64,000 nt of DNA, from NCBI RefSeq assembly GCF_005937885.2, contig NZ_CP042176.1, positions 4,583,501 to 4,647,500 on the forward strand. The letters run 5' to 3'. Below are positions 26,351-34,600 of the stretch, piece by piece (the first letter of the stretch is position 1; every line of letters begins with the position of its first letter). The stretch comes from Bradyrhizobium sp. KBS0727. Its GTDB lineage: Bacteria > Pseudomonadota > Alphaproteobacteria > Rhizobiales > Xanthobacteraceae. The notes below the pieces were generated by a model that did no database searches, was not told the origin of the DNA, and saw nothing but the letters and a program-made list of their open reading frames with translations. A program made the translations under genes and the position numbers.

Positions 26351-27132
26351 CGCTTGTCCGCCACCGGTGTCCGCACGCCGAGGAACACACTGATCGGCTG
26401 GCCGACACGCAAGCTATCGGGCCGGCTCGGCCGCGCCTGGATCAGATAGACCAGCTTGTTGCGCTCATCGAGGCTGTAGATCACCGGCGGGGTATATTCG
26501 GCCGCGGTCGCGATGAAGTAGATTTTCGCGGTGAGATCGGCGGCGCAATTATCGCAGGTGACCTTCACCTCGTCGCCAATCGCAAGCTTCGGCAGTTCGG
26601 TCTCGGGCACGAAGAAGCGCAGCTTGATGTTGCCGGGCGGCATGATCGACACCACCGGCCGCTGCGCCGCCACCATCTCGCCTTCGCGGAAATAGATCTG
26701 CTGGATGGTGCCGCCGACCGGCGCAAAGGCGCTGCGCCGCGCCAGCCGGGTCTGCGAGGTGTTGACGCGGGCTTCCGCCACCCGCAGCGCCGAGACCGCG
26801 GAGTCGAGATTGGCCTGTGTGCCCGAGCCGGACTTGCTCAGCGAGGCGGCGCGGTCGTAGGTCTGCTGCGCATTCGCCAGCGTGGCGTTGTTCTGGTTGA
26901 GATCGGCCTGCTGCAGATCGTCGTCGACCGTGTAGAGCGGCGTGCCGGGCTTGACCTCGTCGCCCTCGCGCACGTTGAGTTTTGTGACCCGGCCGGACTC
27001 ATCGGGGCTGACGAAGATCATGTCGGCCTCGACCCAGCCCTGAAAACCGGGATCCCTGCGCTCGTTGCAGCCCGCGAGCATGGCGGCGAGCGCTAGCGCG
27101 GTCAGGATTGCTCTCGCTTGCGACGAAGTCAT
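26347..27132 (-). CDS. HlyD-family membrane-fusion lipoprotein
   Basis: 261 residues. The N-terminus has a lipobox (LTALALAAMLAGCNERRD, with Cys after LAG), so it is probably anchored in the inner membrane as a lipoprotein. A barrel-sandwich segment (VTKLNVREGDEVKPGTPLYT) is followed by a helical hairpin (DLNQNNATLANAQQTYDRAA), then the return strand RSAFAPVGGTIQQIYFREGE. It bridges the ABC permease to an outer-membrane channel encoded elsewhere. Four-base overlaps tie it to TetR upstream and to the ATPase downstream. Confidence 0.93.
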   Translation of the reverse strand: MTSSQARAILTALALAAMLAGCNERRDPGFQGWVEADMIFVSPDESGRVTKLNVREGDEVKPGTPLYTVDDDLQQADLNQNNATLANAQQTYDRAASLSKSGSGTQANLDSAVSALRVAEARVNTSQTRLARRSAFAPVGGTIQQIYFREGEMVAAQRPVVSIMPPGNIKLRFFVPETELPKLAIGDEVKVTCDNCAADLTAKIYFIATAAEYTPPVIYSLDERNKLVYLIQARPSRPDSLRVGQPISVFLGVRTPVADKR

Positions 27133-27791
27133 GCCGTCCTCCGTTCGCCAAACACCAGATCGAGATGCACCTGAAGCATTTCGATCGCGTCCAGTGGCGC
27201 GTGTTTGCTGAAAAGGCTTTGCCAGATCACGTTGATCAGCACGGGCGCCACCAGGATCTGCGGGAAGCGTGCAAGGTTCTTGTTCCGGATTTCGCCGCGC
27301 GCGATGCCGAGCTCGATCATGGCGCGCATGCCGGCAATGCCCTTGGCGACCACCTCGCGGTAGTAGAAGTCGGCGACGGCGGGAAAGCGCGGCCCCTCGG
27401 CCACGATCAGCCGCACGATGTCGCCGCGCTGCGTCGTCGCCACCTGCTCGATGAAGGTTTTGGCAAAGCCCTCCACCATCTCGCGCACCGTGGCATCGGG
27501 CCGCGGCGGCACGGCGCCGAGCCGGCTGACCAGCGGCACGATGGCGGTCCGGATCAGCTCCTCGAACATCGATTCCTTGTCCTTGAAATGCAGGTAGATC
27601 GTGCCCTTGGCGACGCCGGCGCGTTTGGCGACGTCGTCGAGCCGCGTCGCGGCAAAGCCGCGCGCGATGAACTCCTCCATCGCCGCCGCAACGATCGCGC
27701 CTCGGCGCTCCGCCGCGCGCTCGGCGCGATTGGACGCGGGCTGAGCGGCCGGCTGCTTTGGCGAGGTCTTTCTGGAGGCTCTATTCGTCAT
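27129..27791 (-). CDS. TetR/AcrR-family repressor of the efflux operon
   Basis: 220 residues. A Lys/Ser/Gln-rich tail precedes the TetR_N helix-turn-helix at about residues 30-75 (GAIVAAAMEEFIARGFAATR, LDDVAKRAGVAKGTIYLHFK). The rest is a helical ligand-binding domain. It is the first gene of the operon and overlaps hlyD by four bases. A near-perfect operator palindrome lies 10 nt before its start codon. It probably represses itself and the exporter until a substrate binds (inference from the usual logic of the family). Confidence 0.93.
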   Translation of the reverse strand: MTNRASRKTSPKQPAAQPASNRAERAAERRGAIVAAAMEEFIARGFAATRLDDVAKRAGVAKGTIYLHFKDKESMFEELIRTAIVPLVSRLGAVPPRPDATVREMVEGFAKTFIEQVATTQRGDIVRLIVAEGPRFPAVADFYYREVVAKGIAGMRAMIELGIARGEIRNKNLARFPQILVAPVLINVIWQSLFSKHAPLDAIEMLQVHLDLVFGERRTA

Positions 27792-27801
27792 GGGTTATCT
27801 T

Positions 27802-27819
27802 TGACTGACCAGTCAGTCA
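27802..27819. promoter_or_regulatory. Probable TetR operator
   Basis: TGACTGAC-CA-GTCAGTCA: two perfect 8-bp arms around a 2-bp centre, 10 nt upstream of the tetR start. Position and size fit the binding site of the adjacent repressor, and the wider TTGAC...GTCAA context could also overlap the promoter. Confidence 0.8.
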
Positions 27820-27928
27820 TTGTCAATTGAGATCGAATCGGGTTCTGGCTCACGTCGGCGTTACCGGAAATGATGGGGTAATTTCAGTTGGTTACTTGGC
27901 TTCATTCGCAATGACGGCGCTCTAACTT

Positions 27929-28004
27929 GTAGCCCGGATGAGCGCAGCGATATCCGGGGTGGGGTGAGAGCGGTCCCGGATTTCGCTGCGCTCATCCGGG
28001 CTAC
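27929..28004. repeat. Palindromic repeat with GTAGCCCGGATGAGCGCAGC arms
   Basis: Left arm 27929-27959 and right arm 27975-28004 (ending CTCATCCGGGCTAC) are inverted copies around GGGTGAGAGCGG. Just before it (27901-27917), TTCATTCGCAATGACGG is a remnant of a family B element. Confidence 0.88.
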
Positions 28005-28009
28005 GAAGC

Positions 28010-28480
28010 TACAAATACGACTTCGCCTTCTCGCGGCGCGATGCGCCCGGAGTTTTGCAAGAAAACCTTGCCCTCCTGAAAACAGAGGGCGCGGGGAAGA
28101 CCGGGTGCGCGCTGCACCCGCGGTCTCGCGAGCATGATGCACAGAAAAGTGCGCTCACGAGCATACAGGTTCAGCGGTGAACACACCGGCCTCCCCCACG
28201 CAACGGCTTTACGGCTTACTTCGAGCTCTCCCCGGTGAACGGGCTTTGTTGTCACCGTCGTCCATAAGAAGCGTTGGCTTCCCACGAACTTGACGCCAGC
28301 GTCGCGGCATCAGGACCACACGACTTCGCCGTACGCTTACGCCACGCTCGTCAGTCGCAGCATCAGCGTCCATCGCATCCCACCGCACGGTCGTGACGAT
28401 CGCGATCGCCCCTCTTGTCGCGGTAGACGGGCGGAGTTGAACTACTGATTTGCCCGACGGTAACAGCGGAATATTTTTTC
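28010..28480. other. Gene-free stretch, probably another dispersed repeat region
   Basis: The 896 bases between tetR and the amidohydrolase gene hold the palindrome above and this stretch. Short frames on the minus strand exist (for example 28001-28285), but they have no ribosome sites and odd composition. Similar spurious frames are, from memory, annotated in many Bradyrhizobium genomes, which suggests a conserved non-coding repeat. Several small hairpins are visible, such as GAGGGCGCGG near GTGCGCGCTGCAC. I cannot assign a function. Confidence 0.4.
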
Positions 28481-28687
28481 CCGAGGGACTGGACGACCCA
28501 AATCGCGTTGAATCCCTTCAGCAAATTAGATTTTTGGCGCACGGCTTTTTCAGCGGAGTACAGCCTTGTCACCCGCGATCCACGCAGCAGCAATGCGCCG
28601 CGCGCGTTGCCCTCGGTGCGCGAACCTGCTGCAATGTCCGAAATCATCGGGCATAAAAAAATCGCCCGGCACGGAGGAACGCGTCCC

Positions 28688-29527
28688 ATGACCATTATCG
28701 ATTCCCAGGTCCATGCCTACGAGGCGAACACGTCGAAGCGCCCGTGGTACAGCGTGCCGAACTGGCCCGACCATGTCACCGGGGACGAAATGGTGGCGGC
28801 GATGGACAAGGTCGGCGTCGACGGCGCGATCTTCATTTCAGCTTTTTCGATGTACCGCTACGACGCCAGCTATGCCGTGGAAGTGCAGCGGGCGCATCCC
28901 GGCCGGATGGCGATCGTCAAGCCGGTCGATCCTGACAACCCCGATGTGGCCGATGTCGTCGCCGACTGGAAGAAGACGCCGGGCGCGGTCGGCATCCGCA
29001 TCATGCTGACCAGGGAAAACGGGCGCGCGCCCGACGACCCCGGCCTCGACCGGATCGCCCGCGCCGCCGTTCGCTACGACTTTCCGGTCAACCTCTTGTG
29101 CTGGGACAATGTGGACGCGGGCACGGCGCTGATCGATCGCCATCCCGACGTCAGGTTCATCGTTGACCATCTCGCCATCCTGCAGCCGCGCCAGCCGCCC
29201 GCGCCGCTCGAGCCGTGGGCCGACTTGCCGAAGGTGCTCGCACTCGCCAAACGCCCGAACGCGGTGATCAAGATCAGCGGCGCCTGCACGCTGTCGCGGC
29301 AGCCGTTTCCCTTCCCCGACATCTGGGATCCGCTGGGGCGCGTGTTCGACACCTGGGGTTTCGAGCGCTGCCTGTGGGGCACCGACTGGACCCGCGCGTT
29401 CGCCGTCGTCAATTACGAGCAGGCGGTCGTGCCCTTTCTCAGGACCGATCGGCTGAGCGACGCCGAGCGAGCGATGCTGATGGGCGGCGCCTGCGCCAAG
29501 GCCTATGGCTGGTCGCCGAAGCGCTGA
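28688..29527 (+). CDS. Amidohydrolase family 2 (TIM-barrel metal hydrolase)
   Basis: 279 residues from ATG 28688 with GGAGGAAC upstream; the frame is open back to 28508 but without a plausible start. The first strand IIDSQVHAYE carries the Asp-x-His-like metal motif in a Q-V-H form. The second metal His is in VRFIVDHLAI, and the C-terminal catalytic Asp is in CLWGTDWTRAF. The group includes lactonases and decarboxylases acting on small cyclic acids. It is a cytosolic single gene with no pathway neighbours, so the substrate is open. Confidence 0.85.
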   Translation: MTIIDSQVHAYEANTSKRPWYSVPNWPDHVTGDEMVAAMDKVGVDGAIFISAFSMYRYDASYAVEVQRAHPGRMAIVKPVDPDNPDVADVVADWKKTPGAVGIRIMLTRENGRAPDDPGLDRIARAAVRYDFPVNLLCWDNVDAGTALIDRHPDVRFIVDHLAILQPRQPPAPLEPWADLPKVLALAKRPNAVIKISGACTLSRQPFPFPDIWDPLGRVFDTWGFERCLWGTDWTRAFAVVNYEQAVVPFLRTDRLSDAERAMLMGGACAKAYGWSPKR

Positions 29528-29562
29528 GGCGGCGGCAAAAATCCCACCACACGCCGCACTCC

Positions 29563-29814
29563 CTATACCGCACGCCGCTCCGGCGAGATGTCGTGGGAAT
29601 AGTGCGAACACTCGACCGCGACCGCAAGCGCGGCATTTTTCAGCGCCGCCGGGTCGTGCTCGCCCCTGGCCGCACGGGCGAGAATTTGCGATGCCATGTC
29701 GGCCATCATCGTCGACGTCCGCCTCGATTCCGGAAGCGTCGCGGCCGCATCGTCGAGCACCGCTTTCATCAGTTTGATAAGTTCCGGCTGGAAAACCGCG
29801 CCAATTGTGCCCAT
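29563..29814 (-). CDS. Small helical hypothetical protein
   Basis: 83 residues, MGTIGAVFQPELIKLMKAVL then DDAAATLPESRRTSTMMADM. It is soluble, has no signal, and is entirely helical by composition. A similar short protein is, from memory, common in Bradyrhizobium. I do not recognise a named family. It is convergent with the amidohydrolase gene. Confidence 0.55.
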   Translation of the reverse strand: MGTIGAVFQPELIKLMKAVLDDAAATLPESRRTSTMMADMASQILARAARGEHDPAALKNAALAVAVECSHYSHDISPERRAV

Positions 29815-29955
29815 TGCCGTTTCCTCACTCAGCTACACTCCCGCTTATATTTTTTGGCAGCAGCCGGACATCTGTCAATCCGGTACCGCACAAGGACAAA
29901 CGAAATTCATGGGTTCCGCCAACGGAACCGTTCGCAGGGCCGTTCCGCGCCGGCC

Positions 29956-30207
29956 TCATCGCTCCCCGCGAAATTTCAACCCGTCGACGACGTCGCCGGC
30001 CGCCTCGCGCCCGGCGTGCGCCCGGCCTTGCTCATTCACTCGCGCGAATAAGCTCGGCAATGCGACCGTCGGCGCGGCGGAGACGCCGGCGTCGAAATAG
30101 CGCTCCACCAGCATTGAGACCAGGAGATCGAGGCTCGCGTCCGAGAGGCCACCGAAGAAGGGCGTGGCGAGCAGGAATGCTTTCAGATCAGGGGAACTGA
30201 CAGCCAT
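29956..30207 (-). pseudogene. Truncated Crp/Fnr-like N-terminal fragment
   Basis: 83 residues. The first 40 (DLKAFLLATPFFGGLSDASL, DLLVSMLVERYFDAG) match the start of a cyclic-nucleotide-binding regulator. After FDAG the barrel and the DNA-binding domain are replaced by unrelated sequence ending VVDGLKFRGER. No other frame nearby restores the missing parts. It is either a decayed regulator gene or a small derived protein. The junction end resembles the C-terminus of the DUF2000 gene next door (IVDGLKFHN), which may be chance. Confidence 0.6.
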
Positions 30208-30325
30208 CGGCCCAATATACTTCGGCTAACGCACGCGGGCCAAGTCCGACGGGACGTCTCGACCATGAATAATCTGCAGGATGGTCAAGACCGAAACCTC
30301 AAGTAAAACGGATGCGGTCCACCGG

Positions 30326-30736
30326 CTAGTTGTGAAACTTCAGCCCGTCGACGATCTTGTCGATCACCTTGCGCTCGGCGCGCATCGCCAGCCCAACCAG
30401 ATTGAGCTCGGCGCGGATCACGGCTTTCACCACCTCGCGGTTGGCGGCGTCATGCGTGGTCCTGAACATCTCTTCGATATAGACCGCAGGCGTGACGTTG
30501 CGGGTGAGCGCGCGTTCGAGTGCACGCGACAGCGCCGGGCGGTTGGCGCCGTAGACCAGGATCGGCTGGCCGATCAGCGACAAGTATTGGGTGCCGGAGC
30601 CGTCGCCATAGGACTCGCCGATACACTCGGGAAACGCCGCGGCAATGCCGCCCGCCAGGAACGAAGCAACGTTGAGCTTCTGCCATGGTTCGAGATCGGT
30701 CCGAATCACGACCGCGATCTTGGTGTCGAATTGCAT
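30326..30736 (-). CDS. DUF2000 domain protein
   Basis: 136 residues from ATG 30736 (GGGGAAAA upstream; an in-frame start at 30766 lies inside a repeat). The family pattern is clear: TKIAVVIRTDLEPWQKLNVA, then SFLAGGIAAAFPECIGE, PILVYGANRPALSRALERA and VVKAVIRAELNLVGLAMRAE. DUF2000 proteins are about 135 residues, cytosolic and similar in fold to peptidyl-tRNA hydrolase 2. Their role is unknown. A family A palindrome begins 24 nt upstream of the start, so the promoter must lie in or beyond it. Confidence 0.85.
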   Translation of the reverse strand: MQFDTKIAVVIRTDLEPWQKLNVASFLAGGIAAAFPECIGESYGDGSGTQYLSLIGQPILVYGANRPALSRALERALTRNVTPAVYIEEMFRTTHDAANREVVKAVIRAELNLVGLAMRAERKVIDKIVDGLKFHN

Positions 30737-30760
30737 GAAATTTTCCCCACGACGTAACGA

Positions 30761-30855
30761 CGTCATTCCGGGATGGTCCGAAGGACCAGACCCGGAATCT
30801 CGAGATTATAAACATCGAGATTCCGGGTTCGCGTCTTCGACGCGCCCCGGAATGA
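30761..30855. repeat. Palindromic intergenic repeat, family A (copy 3)
   Basis: CGTCATTCCGGGATGGTCCG to CGCCCCGGAATGACG. The centre carries an insertion, so CTCGAGATT is followed by ATAAACAT and a repeated CGAGATTCCGGG. It lies between the divergent DUF2000 and DyP genes. Confidence 0.9.
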
Positions 30856-30969
30856 CGATAGCAGTGGGTCCGGCGATATCCGATTGCCGGCCAGAACGCC
30901 ACTTCCCTCCGCTGTTGCATGTCCGCTTGCGATCGCGATATCCTGCCTTGGTAAAGCAGAGCATTTGGA

Positions 30970-31953
30970 ATGTCAGGGAAGAATTGGGACCGGGTGCCGA
31001 TCGACGCGCAGAGCGTCGGCGCTCCGCTATCGCGCGCCGCGGTTTTTCTGGTGGTCACCGTTGCGCGCGAACAGGCCGCGCTCGCGAAGGCCGCCTCCGT
31101 ACTCGGCGGGCTTGACGATCTCGTCAAAACCGTCGGATTCCGCGATCTCAACGGCCGCCTGTCGTGCATCGCCGGGATCGGCCACGATCTCTGGGATCGT
31201 CTTCATCCGGACAGCCGGCCGAAGGAATTGAAACCGTTTGCGCCGATCAAGGGACCGGTTCATGCCGCACCCTCAACGCCCGGTGACCTTCTCTTCCATA
31301 TCCGGTCCGAACGTCCCGATATGTGCTTTGAGTTTGAACGGATTCTGCTCGACAGTCTCGGCGCCGCCGTGACGGTTGTCGACGAAGTCTCAGGCTTTCG
31401 GTATTTCGACGCCCGTGACCTGCTCGGCTTTGTCGACGGCACGGCCAACCCGACCGGCCTCGATCTGCCGGCATCGGCGCTGGTCGGCGATGAAGACGCC
31501 GACTTCGCCGGAGGCAGCTATGTCGTCGTCCAGAAATATCTGCACGATCTCAGCGCGTGGACGAAAACCCCGACGCATCTCCAGGAGGAGATCATCGGCC
31601 GCACCAAGATCGACAATATCGAAATCGACGACGACGACGCGCCGCGCAAATCGCACAAGTCGCTGGCGACCATCGTCGATGCCGACGGCAACGAACATGA
31701 TATCCTGCGCGACAACATGCCGTTCGGCCGGCCGGGACAACAGGAATTCGGAACCTATTTTATCGGCTATGCCCGGCAGCTCTGGGTGATCGAGAAGATG
31801 CTGCAGCGAATGTATGTCGGTGAACCGCCGGGCGCTTACGACCGCCTGCTTGATTTCTCGACGCCGCATACCGGAACGACATTCTTCGCGCCGACCCACC
31901 CGATGCTGCAGGCGATCGTTGAAGCCGCGCAGAAGAAGGTTATGGGTGCGTGA
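30970..31953 (+). CDS. DyP-type (YfeX-like) heme peroxidase
   Basis: 327 residues. The family motif GFVDGTANPTG contains the distal Asp. The proximal His is expected in APRKSHKSL, and the distal Arg in ILRDNMPFGRP, in the order seen in YfeX/DypB. FGTYFIGYARQLWVIEKMLQ completes the heme pocket. There is no Tat or Sec signal, so it is cytosolic. It uses H2O2 to oxidise dyes, Mn or heme-related substrates. No encapsulin gene is adjacent, and the C-terminus (AQKKVMGA) lacks an obvious encapsulin-targeting tail. Confidence 0.92.
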   Translation: MSGKNWDRVPIDAQSVGAPLSRAAVFLVVTVAREQAALAKAASVLGGLDDLVKTVGFRDLNGRLSCIAGIGHDLWDRLHPDSRPKELKPFAPIKGPVHAAPSTPGDLLFHIRSERPDMCFEFERILLDSLGAAVTVVDEVSGFRYFDARDLLGFVDGTANPTGLDLPASALVGDEDADFAGGSYVVVQKYLHDLSAWTKTPTHLQEEIIGRTKIDNIEIDDDDAPRKSHKSLATIVDADGNEHDILRDNMPFGRPGQQEFGTYFIGYARQLWVIEKMLQRMYVGEPPGAYDRLLDFSTPHTGTTFFAPTHPMLQAIVEAAQKKVMGA

Positions 31954-31961
31954 TTACTGCG

Positions 31962-32055
31962 CGTCATGGCGGGGCGATGCAAAGCATCGAACCCGGAATC
32001 TCGAGCTGACAATCTCGAACTTCCGGGTTCTCGCTTCGCGAGCCCCGGAATGACG
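31962..32055. repeat. Palindromic intergenic repeat, family A (copy 4)
   Basis: CGTCATGGCGGGGCGATGCA to GAGCCCCGGAATGACG. The inner CCCGGAATCTCGA and TTCCGGG are separated by GCTGACAATC. It lies between the convergent DyP and DUF4189-like genes. Confidence 0.88.
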
Positions 32056-32064
32056 GTACCAAAA

Positions 32065-32457
32065 TCAGCCCTTGGCGTCGCAGGCCCAGGCGCGGATCAC
32101 GCATTCCTTGCCGCCGAATTCGTAGCACTTCTTGGTGGCGGCGTTGAGCGAGCTCGAGATCCTCGGCTTCACGGCGTAACCATGGGGCCCGCAGGGATTG
32201 GCCATGTCGACCGCCAATGCAGCGCAGGCGCGCTTCATGGTCACCGCCGTGCAGTCGCCCTTGCACTGCTTCAGCGCGGCGGCGCGTGCCGGCGCTTCGG
32301 CGGCATAGTCATAGGCCTGGCCATAGGCGCCGCATTTGCCGACCGCCAACGCGCCGGCCGCCCAGGTCTCGGTGATGAATCGCGATGCCCCCAGCAATAA
32401 TGTCAGCGCCAGAATAAACAACGCACGGCGTTGCGCGGCGGCAGTCGAAACAATCAA
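32065..32457 (-). CDS. Secreted DUF4189-like protein
   Basis: 130 residues. The hydrophobic start (ALFILALTLLLGASRFITE) is a signal peptide. The mature part has six cysteines in a regular spacing (GKCGAYGQAYDYA, LKQCKGDCTAV, KRACAALAVD, NPCGPHGYAV, KKCYEFGGKECVIRAWACD), with alanine-rich segments. This fits DUF4189, a small extracytoplasmic disulfide-rich domain of unknown role. It is monocistronic. Confidence 0.78.
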   Translation of the reverse strand: MIVSTAAAQRRALFILALTLLLGASRFITETWAAGALAVGKCGAYGQAYDYAAEAPARAAALKQCKGDCTAVTMKRACAALAVDMANPCGPHGYAVKPRISSSLNAATKKCYEFGGKECVIRAWACDAKG

Positions 32458-32640
32458 AATCCCCTCCCCCGAGGCAGTCCGGCCGGAATCTAGCCAGAGG
32501 GAGTTTCAACTTGGTGAACGGGAGGTTGAAAAAGGCCGGACTGGCGCTGCCTCGACCGCCTGCGGTCCAACGCATTCCGGCGTGACAGAGGTGAAAGAAC
32601 GAACGGGACGGAGCCGTTGCTCGACGTCCGGAAGCCGGTT

Positions 32641-32853
32641 TCAGCCCGCCTGCGCCAGCTTTATCGTGGAGATCGGCCACTTGCCATCGTGGCCCCTGAT
32701 TGAGATTCGCAGGCCGTGCAATTCATCCAGCCAGACCGTTTCGACCGTCCCGGCCTTTCCATCGGTGAGGATCACGGCCTTTCCGATGAGTTCGGCCCGA
32801 ACCTGCTCGAACTCGCCCAGGATCGTGGTCGCGCGGACCATCACAGTTGGCAT
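32641..32853 (-). CDS. Small hypothetical protein (PRC-barrel-like beta protein)
   Basis: 70 residues from ATG 32853; a longer frame to 32934 has no better site. The sequence (EQVRAELIGKAVILTDGKAG, TVETVWLDELHGLRISIRGH, DGKWPISTIKLAQ) reads as a short beta-rich barrel, with GKAGTVETVWLDE like the turn of a PRC-barrel. The assignment is weak. It lies 142 nt downstream of the molybdopterin fusion gene on the same strand. Confidence 0.55.
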   Translation of the reverse strand: MPTVMVRATTILGEFEQVRAELIGKAVILTDGKAGTVETVWLDELHGLRISIRGHDGKWPISTIKLAQAG

Positions 32854-32995
32854 CGGGTGACCCCGGATTTGAGACGTTAAGCGAAGCGCTGTCTGCATCT
32901 TAATGACGCGGAAGTCGTGGCCACCGCGAGGCAAATAGGTGTTCCGGCGGAACCCCGCGAAGCGAGCGCCCCGCCGGAGTGTCCTATGGCCGCGC

Positions 32996-34600
32996 CTACC
33001 CGCGCCGCGCTGCTTCCAGCGCCTGCGGGGTGTCGATGTCGAGAAACGCGCTGACGCCCTCGACCGGAACTTCGGCCACGGCTTCGGCGTGCTTGGCGAT
33101 CAGGTGACGGGCGCCGACATCGCCGTCGAGTGTCATCAATTCCCGGAAGAAACGCCGTGACCACAGCACCGGATTGCCGCGACGGCCGTCGTTGACCGGC
33201 ACCACGATCAACTGGCCGCGGTCGGGCGCGAAGGTTTCGATCAGATGGTCGATCAGTTTGCTATCGATCAGCGGCATGTCGCCGAGGCACACGATCGCGC
33301 CGTCGGCTTTGTCCGATACCGCAGCGATCCCCGCTTTCACGGAAGAGGCCAGCCCGCCGGCGAAATCCGGGTTGCGGACGAATCTGGCCTGGAGGCCGGC
33401 CAATGCCTGTTCGACCAGCTCGGCCTGATGGCCGGTGACGACGATCACCTCTGACGCCTTGGAGGCCAGCGCCTGCTCGGCCACGATCCGCACCAGTTTT
33501 TTGCCGTCGATTTCGGCGAGCAGCTTGTTGGGGCCGCCCATCCGCGTCGAGCGACCGGCAGCGAGCACGATCGCGGCGACGTTGCGGTTGGCCTCGATCT
33601 CGGCAACGGTGCGCGGCTGCGGCCGTGTGACGATTTCCATCAACAGCCCACCGACGCCCATTCCGGTCAGCTCGGCGCGCGTGACCTTGAGGCCGGCGAG
33701 CAGCCGCATCAGCACCCAGTCGAAACCATTCTCCACCGGCGAGCGTGCGCAGCCCGGCGCGCCCAGCACCGGCACGCCGCCGGCGCTGCCGATCAGGAGC
33801 AGATTGCCGGGATCGACCGGCATGCCGAAATGCTCGATGGCGCCGCCGATTTCGGTGATCGCGGCCGGGATCACGTCGCGGCGGTCGGCGATGGCGGAGG
33901 CCCCGAACACGATCACGAGTTCGGCGCCGAGGCCGAGCAATTCCTTGATCGAGGTTGCCAGCACGGCCTCATCATGAGGCACGCGGCGATCGGCGATGAT
34001 GGTGGCGCCGGCCGGCGCCAGCCGTTCCGCGGTGACGCGCAGGGTTTTCTCGATCACCTTCGGCGCCAGCCCAGGCAGCAAGGTCGAGACAACGCCGACG
34101 CGCTTGATGGTGTAAGGCGCAATCTTCAGCGCGCCCTGGCCGGCGACGGCCACGGCGGCGTCGCGCAGTTTTGCCTCAACGCCGAACGGAATGAGTTTGA
34201 CAGTCGCGATCATCTCGCCTTCGACCACCGGCTTGTAGGCGGCGAGCGTCGCAAAGGTGATGGCTTCGTCGACGCCGTTGATGCGGTCGACCGCGGCGCG
34301 GTCCACCACCAGCACGCCGGCTTTCGCCGCGAACAGGTTGGCGCGGCCGGTAAAGGCGCGCTCGACATTGACGCCGTCGCCGGCAACCGCTTGCGCGATG
34401 CTGGCCGCGGCGACGTCCTCGGAGACGTCGCCCTCCTCCAGCCGAACCACGACGATTTCCGCAACGCCGGCCTTGGTGAGCGCCTCGACTTCCGCGGGGC
34501 CGATCGTGGTGCCTTTCTTCAGCACCAGCGCGCCCTGGCGCAGGGTGTGCACGGTGACGCCGCCAATCGCGTCGGCCGGACTGGCGGGACCGAACTTCAT
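32996..34600 (-). CDS. Molybdopterin-binding domain fused to MobA/MocA-like nucleotidyltransferase
   Basis: 534 residues. Residues about 1-335 are MoeA/MogA-like: an N-terminal part (LRQGALVLKKGTTIGPAEVE), then the MPT-binding core (RVGVVSTLLPGLAPKVIEKT, ELVIVFGASAIADRRDVIPA, GVPVLGAPGCARSPVENGFD). Residues about 345-534 are a MobA-type transferase (AAIVLAAGRSTRMGGPNKLL, AIVCLGDMPLIDSKLIDHLI). It probably attaches CMP or a similar group to molybdopterin for the cox/xanthine-oxidase-family enzyme. It overlaps the XdhC-like gene by four bases, so it belongs to the cox operon. Confidence 0.9.
   Translation of the reverse strand: MKFGPASPADAIGGVTVHTLRQGALVLKKGTTIGPAEVEALTKAGVAEIVVVRLEEGDVSEDVAAASIAQAVAGDGVNVERAFTGRANLFAAKAGVLVVDRAAVDRINGVDEAITFATLAAYKPVVEGEMIATVKLIPFGVEAKLRDAAVAVAGQGALKIAPYTIKRVGVVSTLLPGLAPKVIEKTLRVTAERLAPAGATIIADRRVPHDEAVLATSIKELLGLGAELVIVFGASAIADRRDVIPAAITEIGGAIEHFGMPVDPGNLLLIGSAGGVPVLGAPGCARSPVENGFDWVLMRLLAGLKVTRAELTGMGVGGLLMEIVTRPQPRTVAEIEANRNVAAIVLAAGRSTRMGGPNKLLAEIDGKKLVRIVAEQALASKASEVIVVTGHQAELVEQALAGLQARFVRNPDFAGGLASSVKAGIAAVSDKADGAIVCLGDMPLIDSKLIDHLIETFAPDRGQLIVVPVNDGRRGNPVLWSRRFFRELMTLDGDVGARHLIAKHAEAVAEVPVEGVSAFLDIDTPQALEAARRG

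Noticed and set aside
28001..28285. 94-codon minus frame
   Set aside because: No ribosome site, and a composition unlike the genes around it. It is more likely part of a non-coding repeat.
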